From Variibacter gotjawalensis (GTDB lineage: Bacteria; Pseudomonadota; Alphaproteobacteria; Rhizobiales; Xanthobacteraceae), in NCBI RefSeq assembly GCF_002355335.1, contig NZ_AP014946.1:1007501-1071500 (forward strand): DNA of 64,000 bases, given 5' to 3'. The stretch's first letter is position 1, and each line of letters opens with the position of its first letter. The position numbers and the translations under genes were made by a program. The notes under the pieces are model-generated. The model saw only the letters and a program-made list of their open reading frames with translations. It had not been told where the DNA came from and did no database searches. This document shows, piece after piece, positions 55,381 to 63,621 of the stretch.

Positions 55381-56127
55381 TTAGGCCACACGTGTGACTT
55401 TTGCGCCAGCGGCAGCCGCTGCATGGCCTTGCTGGATGCGCGCCTGCTCCTCTTCATGGTGCTTCCGCCAGCGTGCCCGCAGGACGGCCGGCCGTTCCGG
55501 GTAGCGTTCGGTGAGGAATTCGGCACCACGCACGCGGTCGGTGCGGAAGCTGCGGAAATCCTGACGCAATTCACACCAGCCAATCACCGTACGGACCTGG
55601 TCAAAATAGCCGATCGTGACCGGCCAAACGCGGCGCATGCTCTCGCGTCCCTCGGCGTCGACATAGCGCAGGTCGATCTTTTGTCCGGCCCGGATCGAGG
55701 CACGAAGCGAGGACATATCCAACGCATCGGCCGCCATATTCCAGGCCGGGCTTGCCGCGCTGGCGGGCTCGAGCACGAACTGGCGGAGTCTTTCAGGCAC
55801 GGCCGCGCCGATTTTGGCGACAAGGTCCCGCGCGGCACGCGCCAGCACCGGATCGCCGCGGTTCATGACCCACTGAGCGCCCAAAACGGCAGCTTCGATT
55901 TCGTCCGGTGTCAGCATTAGCGGCGGGAGATCGAAGCCGTTATCAAGCACATAGCCGATACCGGCCTCACCGCGGATCGGCACGCGTTGGCCGATCAACG
56001 TTGAAATATCGCGATAAACCGTCCGTTTCGACGTTTCGAGTTCCGCCGCCACCGCGTCGGCGGTAACCGGTTGACGGCTGCGGCGCAGGATTTGAATAAT
56101 CTGGAAGAGGCGATCGGCACGTCTCAT
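55381..56127 (-). CDS. YafY-type HTH_11/WYL transcriptional regulator
   Basis: 248 residues from MRRADRLFQIIQILRR (GGGAG 7 bases upstream). N-terminal winged helix (VTADAVAAELETSKRTVYRDISTLIGQ) and a C-terminal WYL-like ligand domain (LRYVDAEGRESMRRVWPVTIGYFDQVRTVIGWCELR in parts, with FRTDRV). It is divergent from a GFA gene across a region containing a perfect 13-base inverted repeat, its likely operator. The inducer is unknown. Confidence 0.88.
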   Translation of the reverse strand: MRRADRLFQIIQILRRSRQPVTADAVAAELETSKRTVYRDISTLIGQRVPIRGEAGIGYVLDNGFDLPPLMLTPDEIEAAVLGAQWVMNRGDPVLARAARDLVAKIGAAVPERLRQFVLEPASAASPAWNMAADALDMSSLRASIRAGQKIDLRYVDAEGRESMRRVWPVTIGYFDQVRTVIGWCELRQDFRSFRTDRVRGAEFLTERYPERPAVLRARWRKHHEEEQARIQQGHAAAAAGAKVTRVA

Positions 56128-56166
56128 GGCGAAACTCCCAAGCTCAACATGACGGCACTCTGGCAG

Positions 56167-56198
56167 CATCCTGCTGACACCATGTTGTCAGCAGGATG
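56167..56198. promoter_or_regulatory. Perfect palindromic operator candidate for the YafY-type regulator
   Basis: 13-base arms CATCCTGCTGACA and TGTCAGCAGGATG with the 6-base spacer CCATGT, between the divergent regulator and GFA genes. Confidence 0.75.
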
Positions 56199-56241
56199 TC
56201 ACTAGGAGAAAGATATTGAAACCAGGGGCGAGGATTTCCCG

Positions 56242-56643
56242 ATGCTGAAGACTTTTCACGGTAGCTGCCATTGCGGCGCGGTCACCTACGAGGCCGATCT
56301 CGATCTTTCGGCAGGCACGAGCCGGTGCAACTGCACGATCTGCACGAAAAGCCGGAATTGGGGCATCGGCATCAAGCCGGACGCCTTCCGTCTCACCGCC
56401 GGCGAAGACAATCTTGCGGACTATTCGCGATCGGACGCCGCTCATCATCGCTTCTGCAGGACGTGCGGGATCAAGACGCATGGCCACGGCGAGATTCCGG
56501 AAATCGGCGGCGCATATGTCTCGGTCGTTCTGGCGACTCTGAACGACGTGACGCCCGAAGAGCTGATCGCGGCGCCCGTGACCTATTGCGACGGCCGCAA
56601 CAACAATTGGTGGAATCCGCCGGCGGAAACGCGGCACCTCTGA
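56242..56643 (+). CDS. GFA zinc-binding family protein, copy 3
   Basis: 133 residues. GSCHCGAVTYEA, SRCNCTICTKS and HRFCRTCGIKTHG give the zinc cysteines. It differs from the two copies at 8006 and 12620 (CTICTKSRNWGIGIKP in place of CQHVSGG), so it is a separate subfamily. It is presumably controlled by the divergent YafY-type regulator through the palindrome at 56167-56198. Role unknown; some such pairs respond to toxic small molecules. Confidence 0.88.
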   Translation: MLKTFHGSCHCGAVTYEADLDLSAGTSRCNCTICTKSRNWGIGIKPDAFRLTAGEDNLADYSRSDAAHHRFCRTCGIKTHGHGEIPEIGGAYVSVVLATLNDVTPEELIAAPVTYCDGRNNNWWNPPAETRHL

Positions 56644-56646
56644 CGT

Positions 56647-57420
56647 TTACGCCGGGTCGTCCCAGCCGACGTCGACGTTGCCGAGCTGCGGCGTTAGCAC
56701 GAGCGTGAAATGCCCAAGCATGTCGGCGCCAGAGATGAAGTGGAAGCGGGCGAATGTCGTCATCAGATCTTGCTCGTAGAGCGCGACCGCATCGTTGCGG
56801 CAGATGAGAAACTTCGCTGCCGCAACGATATCCTGTCGGTCGACGATACACATCACGACCATTTCGGGATACCGCTTAAGATAGTCGATCACCGCTGTGA
56901 TCAGCGTCGGATAGCCGGGATGCAGCATGTCGTCGAGCGCGATGACGCCTTGCGGATGCATCACGGCATGCGCGAGTTCGAGATCTTTCGACAGGCTGTC
57001 GTAGGCATGCTCGCCGTCGATGTGGAAGAAGCGCACCTGCGGCTGCTTCAACTTCGCGCGAAATTCAGCAACCGACATTTTGCCGCTGTGGGCCTTCCAC
57101 GCCGTGAAGCGATCTGATGATAAACCGCCGCGTTCGCAGTGCTTGAGCATACGTGGCAGCACACCGGCATTCGGCCAATCGAAGAGGTCTATGCCAAGCG
57201 CGTGCTCGCCGTCCGCAAGGCCGAGCGCCAGCGCGATGAAAAAACGTCCCTCGAAAGTTCCAATTTCGGCGATATCGCCGACGATGCCTTGCTCGCTCTG
57301 CCGGCGGACAACGTGCCCGCAGATCGCTGCGGCAAAACGTGACGACATTCCGCGCACGCTCTCGTATTGCGTATCGAGATAGCCGTCGATTTTCGGATGT
57401 CCGCTCGCGATATCGATCAT
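56647..57420 (-). CDS. Class I SAM-dependent methyltransferase (Methyltransf_24 type)
   Basis: 257 residues. DIAEIGTFEGRFFIALALGL is the SAM-binding region, ALGIDLFDWPN the acidic loop, VRFFHIDGEHAYDSLSKDLELA the strand-4 region (IDGxHxY is typical of this group), and ALDDMLHPGYP follows. The group often methylates sugars or small metabolites. It meets the GFA gene tail to tail with a 3-base gap. Confidence 0.78.
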   Translation of the reverse strand: MIDIASGHPKIDGYLDTQYESVRGMSSRFAAAICGHVVRRQSEQGIVGDIAEIGTFEGRFFIALALGLADGEHALGIDLFDWPNAGVLPRMLKHCERGGLSSDRFTAWKAHSGKMSVAEFRAKLKQPQVRFFHIDGEHAYDSLSKDLELAHAVMHPQGVIALDDMLHPGYPTLITAVIDYLKRYPEMVVMCIVDRQDIVAAAKFLICRNDAVALYEQDLMTTFARFHFISGADMLGHFTLVLTPQLGNVDVGWDDPA

Positions 57421-57499
57421 CGTCCCTGCTTTTGCGTTTTGCGCGTCGCACTCTTAGGCTAACGCGCTCACCCCGAATTAGAAACTAGACGGATATCCG

Positions 57500-58054
57500 A
57501 TGACCAACGTGATCACGATCTGCGGCAGCGTGCGCAAAGGCTCGTTCAACCGAATGCTTGCCAACGCATTGCCGGCTCTCGCACCGGACGGGATGAAGAT
57601 CACTGACGCGCCATCGTGGGAGAAGTTCCCGGTCTATAACGCCGACATCCAGAACGGGACTGGATTCCCGTCCGATGTCGAAGCGCTGGCAGCTGCGATC
57701 CGCAAGGCGGACGGCGTCATCATCGTTACGCCGGAATACAATTACTCGGTCCCGGGCGGCCTGAAGAATGCGCTCGATTGGGTGTCGCGTCTCAAAGACC
57801 AGCCATTCGTCAACAAGCCGGTGGCGATCCAGTCCGCATCGGGCGGACCGCTCGGCGGCGCCCGCGTGCAGTATCACTTGCGGCAGATCCTCGTGTTCCT
57901 TGACGCGCTGACGTTCAACAAGCCGGAAGTCTTCGTCGGTGCGGCGCAGACCAAGCTCGATGCCGAGAAGGGCCTGCACGACGAGACCACGCGCGACTTC
58001 ATCAAGCAGCAGCTTGCGGCCTTCGATAAGTTCATCGCGCGCGTGAAGGCCTAA
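57500..58054 (+). CDS. NADPH-dependent FMN reductase
   Basis: 184 residues of flavodoxin fold. ITICGSVRKGSFNRMLANAL is the FMN phosphate loop (GSxRxxSxN), and VTPEYNYSVPGGLKNALDWVSR the second FMN loop. It reduces flavin or quinones. Located 66 bases upstream of an FAD dehydrogenase on the same strand, possibly supplying electrons or acting in the same pathway. Confidence 0.9.
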   Translation: MTNVITICGSVRKGSFNRMLANALPALAPDGMKITDAPSWEKFPVYNADIQNGTGFPSDVEALAAAIRKADGVIIVTPEYNYSVPGGLKNALDWVSRLKDQPFVNKPVAIQSASGGPLGGARVQYHLRQILVFLDALTFNKPEVFVGAAQTKLDAEKGLHDETTRDFIKQQLAAFDKFIARVKA

Positions 58055-58120
58055 CGCGGCTTGCGTGCGCTCCGGAACTGAGGAACTCTCTCGCGAGAAC
58101 AATGCCTCGGGAGGCGCGCC

Positions 58121-59767
58121 TTGAGCGACGCGGACGTCATCGTAGTGGGCAGCGGGCTCTCGGGCCTCGTCGCTGCCTGCGAACTCGCCGAAGCCGGCAA
58201 GCGCATCATCATAGTCGACCAGGAGCCGGAAGCGTCGTTCGGCGGCCAAGCGTGGTGGTCGCTCGGCGGCTTGTTTCTCGTCAACAGTCCCGAGCAGCGC
58301 CGTCTGCGCATTCGCGACTCGTACGACCTTGCGCTTGCCGATTGGATGGGCACGGCCGGCTTCGATCGGCCCGAAGACGAATGGCCGCGCAAGTGGGCCG
58401 AGGCTTACGTTCAATTCGCCGCCGGCGAAAAGCGTGCGTGGATTCTCGAACGCGGCGTTAAACTGTTTCCGATCGTCGGCTGGGCCGAACGCGGCGGCTA
58501 CGGCGGCTTCGGGCACGGCAATTCTGTGCCGCGCTTCCACATTCCGTGGGGCACCGGCACCGGCATCGTGTCGCCGTTCATGGCGCGCGCGCGTACGTAT
58601 GCGGAACGCGGTCTCATCACGCTGAAATTTCGCCATCGCGTCAACGAGCTCGTCGTCGAAGGCGGGACCGTGACTGGCATCGCGGGCGAAATTCTCGAAC
58701 CGTCGAATGTCGGTCGCGGCGAAGCAAGCTCACGCGTCGCCGTCGGCGATTTCAAACTTACGGCGCAGGCCGTGATCGTGACGTCCGGCGGCATCGGCGG
58801 CAATCACGATCTCGTCCGGCAGAACTGGCCGGAGCGTCTTGGCAAACCGCCCGCGAAGATGATCAGCGGCGTGCCGGCTCATGTCGATGGTCGCATGCTC
58901 GGCATCACGGAAAAAGCCGGTGGCGCGATCATCAATCGCGATCGCATGTGGCACTACGTCGAAGGAATAACGAACTGGAATCCGATCTGGCCGAAACACG
59001 GCATTCGCATTCTGCCGGGACCGTCGTCGCTGTGGTTCGATGCGCGCGGCAATCGTCTGCCGGCGCCGCTCTTCCCCGGCTTCGATACGCTCGGCACCCT
59101 CGAACACATCATGAAGACGGGCTATGACTACACGTGGTTCATCCTCACCAAAAAGATCATCGCGAAGGAATTCGCCCTGTCGGGCTCCGAGCAGAATGCG
59201 GATCTGACGAGCGGGAGCTGGCGGCAAGTGATCAAACGCGCAACGAAGGGCGTGCCGCCGCCAGTCCAGGCGTTCATGGACAAGGGCGAAGACTTCATCG
59301 TCGCCAACGACATTGGAAATCTCGTCCGCCGGATGAATGCGCTATCGGGCGACAATCTTCTCGACGCCGCCGCGATCGAACGCGAGATCCGCGCGCGCGA
59401 TCTGCAGATCGACAACGCCTACGGCAAAGACCTGCAGGTCGCGGCGATCCGCAACGCCCGCAACTACATCGGCGATAAGCTGATCCGTACGGCGCCGCCG
59501 CATAAAATCCTCGATCCCGCCAACGGCCCGCTGATAGCGGTGCGGCTCAACATCGTCACGCGGAAGACGCTCGGCGGACTGCATACGGATTTATCCGCGC
59601 GCGTGCTGAAGTCGGACGGAACACCGATCGGCAACGTCTTCGCGGCCGGCGAAGTGTCCGGCTTCGGCGGCATGCACGGATATCGCGCGCTTGAAGGGAC
59701 GTTCGTCGGCGGCTGCTTGTTCTCCGGCCGCACCGCCGGACGCGAAGCCGCGAAACTTGTCGCGTAA
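58121..59767 (+). CDS. FAD-binding dehydrogenase (KstD/fumarate-reductase-like)
   Basis: 548 residues, TTG start with a GGGAGG ribosome site 8 bases upstream. FAD site DVIVVGSGLSGLVAACELAEAGK at the N-terminus, then EPEASFGGQAWWSLGG and the C-terminal GLHTDLSARVL, GNVFAAGEVSGFGGMHGYRALEG and GGCLFSGRTAG. This layout belongs to the FAD_binding_2 family (ketosteroid dehydrogenase, fumarate reductase, and predicted FAD dehydrogenases). The oxidised substrate is not predictable. No signal peptide. Confidence 0.88.
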   Translation: MSDADVIVVGSGLSGLVAACELAEAGKRIIIVDQEPEASFGGQAWWSLGGLFLVNSPEQRRLRIRDSYDLALADWMGTAGFDRPEDEWPRKWAEAYVQFAAGEKRAWILERGVKLFPIVGWAERGGYGGFGHGNSVPRFHIPWGTGTGIVSPFMARARTYAERGLITLKFRHRVNELVVEGGTVTGIAGEILEPSNVGRGEASSRVAVGDFKLTAQAVIVTSGGIGGNHDLVRQNWPERLGKPPAKMISGVPAHVDGRMLGITEKAGGAIINRDRMWHYVEGITNWNPIWPKHGIRILPGPSSLWFDARGNRLPAPLFPGFDTLGTLEHIMKTGYDYTWFILTKKIIAKEFALSGSEQNADLTSGSWRQVIKRATKGVPPPVQAFMDKGEDFIVANDIGNLVRRMNALSGDNLLDAAAIEREIRARDLQIDNAYGKDLQVAAIRNARNYIGDKLIRTAPPHKILDPANGPLIAVRLNIVTRKTLGGLHTDLSARVLKSDGTPIGNVFAAGEVSGFGGMHGYRALEGTFVGGCLFSGRTAGREAAKLVA

Positions 59768-59777
59768 GAGGTCACGA

Positions 59778-60260
59778 ATGGTCAGCGAAACCGATCTCAT
59801 TCACCTGAAGCGTTGTATCGCGCTTGCGGAGGAGTCGCTCGACGCCGGCGACAAGCCATTCGGCTCCGTCTTGGTCTCGGCGGAAGGCAGAGTCCTGCAG
59901 GAAGATCGCAACCGCACGGGCGGCGGCGACAACACGCAGCATCCAGAATTTGCGCTCGCGCGTTGGGCGGCTAACAACATGACGCCGCAGGCGCGTTCCG
60001 CCGCGACTGTCTACACGTCAGGCGAACATTGCGCGATGTGCTCGGCGGCGCATGGTTGGGTGGGTCTCGGCCGCATCGTTTACGTTGCGTCGTCGGCGCA
60101 GCATCGTGGCTGGCTCGCCGAGTGGGGTATCCAGCCCGGTCCCGTGAAGGCGATTCCGATTCAAGACGTCGCGCCGAATGTGCCGGTCGAAGGTCCGGTG
60201 ACCGAACTCACCGACACAATTCGCGCCGTGCACAAACGCTACTTCGACAAGGAGCGTTAG
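59778..60260 (+). CDS. Nucleoside/guanine deaminase family protein
   Basis: 160 residues with AGAGGTCACGA before the ATG. Zinc motif: H55 and E57 (QHPEFA) and C85/C88 (SGEHCAMC), as in CMP/dCMP and guanine deaminases. The HPE form resembles guanine deaminase (GuaD-like) rather than TadA. It deaminates a purine or related ring. It begins 10 bases after the FAD dehydrogenase and its stop overlaps the convergent LysE gene. Confidence 0.85.
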   Translation: MVSETDLIHLKRCIALAEESLDAGDKPFGSVLVSAEGRVLQEDRNRTGGGDNTQHPEFALARWAANNMTPQARSAATVYTSGEHCAMCSAAHGWVGLGRIVYVASSAQHRGWLAEWGIQPGPVKAIPIQDVAPNVPVEGPVTELTDTIRAVHKRYFDKER

Positions 60261-60868
60261 CGCGTCCGGATAAGCGCGAGCCACACGCCGCCGCCGATCA
60301 GCGACAATCCCGACAAACGCGAGATCAAGCGCACGCGCTGCGCGGAGAGCATCTTGCCGGCGCCGCCGGCGAGAAACGCGTAGGCCGTGTCGAACACGGT
60401 CGCGATCGCCATGAAGGTGAGGCCGAGGAAGACGACCTGCATGAAATACGGCTGCGAGACGTCGACGAATTGAGGGATGAAAGCGCCGAACAGCAGCAGC
60501 ACTTTCGGGTTTGCCAGCAGCACGAAGAAGCCCTGCCAGAAGAAACTCTTCGGGCGTGAGGTTGCTCCCGGCAGACCGATTTGCCCGGTTGAGCGCAGCA
60601 TCTTGATGCCGATCCAGACGAGATACGCCGCGCCCGCGAGCTTCAGCCAGTTGAACCACCAGCCCATCGTAGCGACCATCGCGCCGAGGCCGACCGCGAC
60701 GACGCCGATCATCACGGCGAGCGCCAGCTGAGTGCCCGCGACATTGATCAATCCGGCGCGCGTTCCGTGCGTGAGGGAGTTCGCCACAATCAGCGTGACG
60801 GTCGGGCCAGGGACGATCACGAGCACGACGCAAGCCGCGCAATATGCAAGATAAAGTTCGAGCGACAT
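60257..60868 (-). CDS. LysE/RhtB family exporter
   Basis: 203 residues with six hydrophobic helices. MSLELYLAYCAACVVLVIVPGP, with LTHGTRAGLINVAGTQLA, is the family signature; KSFFWQGFFVLLANPKVLLLFGAFIPQF is the second. It exports amino acids or related small molecules across the inner membrane. The start is chosen at the consensus ATG; the upstream in-frame extension overlaps the divergent gene's region. Confidence 0.9.
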   Translation of the reverse strand: MSLELYLAYCAACVVLVIVPGPTVTLIVANSLTHGTRAGLINVAGTQLALAVMIGVVAVGLGAMVATMGWWFNWLKLAGAAYLVWIGIKMLRSTGQIGLPGATSRPKSFFWQGFFVLLANPKVLLLFGAFIPQFVDVSQPYFMQVVFLGLTFMAIATVFDTAYAFLAGGAGKMLSAQRVRLISRLSGLSLIGGGVWLALIRTR

Positions 60869-60962
60869 GAGCTGTCTCCAATGCGCCCGAAGCCAGCCAT
60901 GGAAATTTAACCGGCGCAAGCGCTGCCACAAAATTTCCGCCGCGACGTGCGATAAGGGCCGG

Positions 60963-61250
60963 ATGAAGCTGCTCGCCGCCATTGCGCTGACGATCGCGCT
61001 CCTCTCGTCGCCGGGAAGGGCCGAGGAGCCGCGCGTTGGCGAAGAAGCAGCGACTTCCGACTTCTGGTCGCGCGAGCTCGAAGCCATGAAGATGACGCCG
61101 ATGCCGCCCGGCGAGCGCTGGTGGGAGGTCGTCGAGAAGGAACTCGGCTGCCCGACCGTCGAGGACGGTTGCCGCAAATGCACGTCGGGCGATTGCTCGC
61201 CGGTGCCGATCGCGTGCACGCCGGCGCCGTGGAAGTGCGTCGCGCCTTAG
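60963..61250 (+). CDS. Small exported cysteine-rich protein
   Basis: 95 residues with a signal peptide ending near GRAEEP. The last 34 residues hold six cysteines (GCPTVEDGCRKC, GDCSP, ACTP, KCVAP), probably three disulfides. No family recognised. It is divergent from the LysE gene and is followed by a palindromic repeat. Confidence 0.65.
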   Translation: MKLLAAIALTIALLSSPGRAEEPRVGEEAATSDFWSRELEAMKMTPMPPGERWWEVVEKELGCPTVEDGCRKCTSGDCSPVPIACTPAPWKCVAP

Positions 61251-61255
61251 GGGTC

Positions 61256-61352
61256 GTCATTGCGAGGAGCGTCGAAGACGCGACGTGGCAATCCAGGGTA
61301 AAAAGAAAGAGCTGGATTGCTTCGTCGCCGTTGCACGGCTTCTCGCAATGAC
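61256..61352. repeat. Palindromic intergenic repeat, second family
   Basis: Ends GTCATTGCGAG / CTCGCAATGAC are inverted, as are inner segments GGCAATCCAG / CTGGATTGC, around a short AT-rich centre. This is the GTCATTGCGAGGAGC-type repeat that I know as common in Bradyrhizobium-like genomes. It is unrelated in sequence to the repeat at 14099 and 45185. Confidence 0.8.
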
Positions 61353-61376
61353 GGAAGACGCGGTGTCTACGCAGCC

Positions 61377-62015
61377 TTAAATTTTCACGAACTCGCCGCT
61401 CTCGCGATCGAGGACTTCGAGCGTGCCCGTCGCGATGTCAAAATGCGCGCCGTGCAATTGCAGACGCCCTTTGCCTTCGAGGATTTGCACGCACGGGAAC
61501 GTGCGCAGATTGGTCAGCGACGTCTTGACGCCTTCGCGTTCGAGCTCCGGCAGCAGGGTGTGCGAAGAATCGCCGCCGTGCTTCTCGATGAGCGTGTCGC
61601 GCGCCGGATCGAGCATCGACATCCAGTTGGTGATGAACTCTGCGCTGGTCTGCCGCGCCGCCTCGTGATCGAGGCAGGCTTTGACGCCGCCGCAGCCCGA
61701 ATGGCCGAGCACGACAATGTGTTTGACGCGCAAGTTCAACGCGGCGAATTCGAGCGCTGCCGAGACGCCGTGATACTTGCCTTGCGTCTCATAAGGCGGC
61801 ACGAGATTCGCGACGTTACGCACGACGAACAGTTCGCCGGGCATCGCCGAGAAGAGCGTCTCGGGGTCGACGCGGCTGTCGCAACAGGAGACGATCATCG
61901 TATCCGGGCTTTGGCCCTCGCTGGCGAGGCGCTCGTATTCTTCCTGGTTCGGCGCAAAATGCCGATACTTGAAGCGGCGATAGCGATCCGCAAGCTGCTC
62001 GGGAAAATGTTTCAT
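61377..62015 (-). CDS. Beta-class carbonic anhydrase
   Basis: 212 residues from MKHFPEQLADRYRRF. Zinc ligands C44 with the D46/R48 dyad (CCDSRVDPE) and H105/C108 (VVLGHSGCGG). It interconverts CO2 and bicarbonate. It lies 50 bases after the ABC ATPase gene on the same strand and may be co-transcribed with the transporter. Confidence 0.94.
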   Translation of the reverse strand: MKHFPEQLADRYRRFKYRHFAPNQEEYERLASEGQSPDTMIVSCCDSRVDPETLFSAMPGELFVVRNVANLVPPYETQGKYHGVSAALEFAALNLRVKHIVVLGHSGCGGVKACLDHEAARQTSAEFITNWMSMLDPARDTLIEKHGGDSSHTLLPELEREGVKTSLTNLRTFPCVQILEGKGRLQLHGAHFDIATGTLEVLDRESGEFVKI

Positions 62016-62065
62016 GATGCTCTCTTCAGTCCAAACGTAGTGTGGTGACCGGGTCACCTCAAGCG

Positions 62066-62851
62066 CTAATGCTCCTCGGCCGCCAGCACTGCCTCGGCAC
62101 GAATTTCCTCGGTTAACCGCGCCTTCAGCGCCGAGAATTCCGGCGACGTTTTCACCGTGTAGTGACGCGGATAGGGGAGATCGACCCGCACGTCGGCCTT
62201 GATACGGCCGGGGCGCGCCGACATCACGAGGACACGCGACGCAAGGAAGATCGATTCTTCGATGTCGTGCGTAACGAAGACGACCGTCTTGCGCTCGCGC
62301 TCCCAAATGCCGAGCAGCATTTCCTGCATCAGCGCGCGCGTCTGATTGTCGAGCGCGCCGAAGGGTTCGTCGAGCAGCAGAATGCCGGGATCGTTCGCGA
62401 GAGCGCGCGCGATCGCGGTGCGCTGCTGCATGCCGCCCGACAGCTGCTTCGGATAGTGATTGGCGAAGCCCTTGAGGCCGACGCGTTCGAGCCACTGCGC
62501 GACCGTCGCGTTGCGCTTGGCGGTCGGCACGCCCTTTTCGCGCAGGCCGAAGCCGATATTCTCGGCGATCGTGAGCCACGGGAACAGGGTATACGATTGG
62601 AACACCATGCCGCGGTCGGGGCCGGGCGCGATGACGGGTTTTCCGTCGAGCATGATGCGTCCGGTCGACGGCCGATCGAGCCCCGCGATCATGCGCAGCA
62701 GCGTCGACTTTCCGCAGCCCGAAGGCCCGAGCAGTGTGATGAAATCGTTGTCGCCGACCGAGAGCGTCGTCGGCGTCAACGCGGTCGTCGGCGCGCCGCC
62801 GTGGACGCCCGGAAAAACGCGCGAGACATTCTCGATGACGAGTTTGCTCAC
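62066..62851 (-). CDS. ABC transporter ATP-binding protein (SsuB/TauB/NrtD type)
   Basis: 261 residues, GTG start in the GTGA overlap with the permease gene. Walker A LLGPSGCGKSTLLRM, Q-loop MVFQSYTLFPW, signature LSGGMQQRTAIARAL, Walker B LLLDEPFGALD and H-loop VFVTHDIEE. It energises import of a nitrate/sulfonate/taurine-like substrate. The substrate-binding protein is not in the window. Confidence 0.93.
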   Translation of the reverse strand: MSKLVIENVSRVFPGVHGGAPTTALTPTTLSVGDNDFITLLGPSGCGKSTLLRMIAGLDRPSTGRIMLDGKPVIAPGPDRGMVFQSYTLFPWLTIAENIGFGLREKGVPTAKRNATVAQWLERVGLKGFANHYPKQLSGGMQQRTAIARALANDPGILLLDEPFGALDNQTRALMQEMLLGIWERERKTVVFVTHDIEESIFLASRVLVMSARPGRIKADVRVDLPYPRHYTVKTSPEFSALKARLTEEIRAEAVLAAEEH

Positions 62852-63621
62852 GCGAGGCTCCACGGGAAGAGTTTGCGGTTCACGGCCTTGAACAGGAAAT
62901 CCGAGATCAGGCCGATGATGCCGATGACGATGATGCCGAAGATCATTTGACCGGTGGCGAGCAACGCCTGGCTGTCGATGATCATGTGGCCGATACCCGA
63001 AGACGACCCGATCAGCTCCGCGACAATGACGTAAGTCCAAGCCCAGCCGAGCACGAGGCGGAGGATCTCCGCGATGTCCGGCGCAGCCGACGGGATCATC
63101 ACGCGCTGCAGGATGCCGCTGTTGCGCGCGCCAAGGGTCAGTGCGGCGTCGACAAGATCGCGCCGCACGCTGCCGACCGAGACGGCGACCATCAGGATCA
63201 ATTGGAACACCGAGCCGATGAAGATGACGAGCAGCTTTTGCGTCTCGCCGATGCCGGCCCAGAGGATTAGCAGCGGGATGAACGCGCTCGCCGGCAGATA
63301 GCGTGCGAAGGAGACGAACGGCTCGAGGAAGGCTTCGACCGGCTTGAATGCGCCCATCAGAATGCCGATCGGCACCGCGACCAGCGCCGCCAGAATGAAG
63401 CCGCCGACGACACGCCAGACCGTCATGCCGATATCGAACATGAAGCCGTGTTTAACGATCAGCTCGTACCCGTCGCGCACCATCGTGATCGGATCGGCGA
63501 GGAAGGTCTTTGACACGAAGCCGCCGAGCGTCGCGATCGCCCATAGCGCGAAGAACAGCACGAAAAACGAAATGCCGAGCAGGACGCGCGCGGTGTTGGA
63601 AACTGGGGCTAACGGCTTCAT
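62848..63621 (-). CDS. ABC transporter permease (SsuC/TauC type)
   Basis: 257 residues, six hydrophobic helices. The EAA loop is in the region ALTLGARNSGILQRVMIPSAAPDI; AWTYVIVAELIGSSSGIGHMI is typical of the taurine/nitrate permeases. It starts within an ATGA overlap with the SUMF1-family gene and overlaps the ATPase by 4 bases, so the three genes are one coupled operon. Confidence 0.92.
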   Translation of the reverse strand: MKPLAPVSNTARVLLGISFFVLFFALWAIATLGGFVSKTFLADPITMVRDGYELIVKHGFMFDIGMTVWRVVGGFILAALVAVPIGILMGAFKPVEAFLEPFVSFARYLPASAFIPLLILWAGIGETQKLLVIFIGSVFQLILMVAVSVGSVRRDLVDAALTLGARNSGILQRVMIPSAAPDIAEILRLVLGWAWTYVIVAELIGSSSGIGHMIIDSQALLATGQMIFGIIVIGIIGLISDFLFKAVNRKLFPWSLA

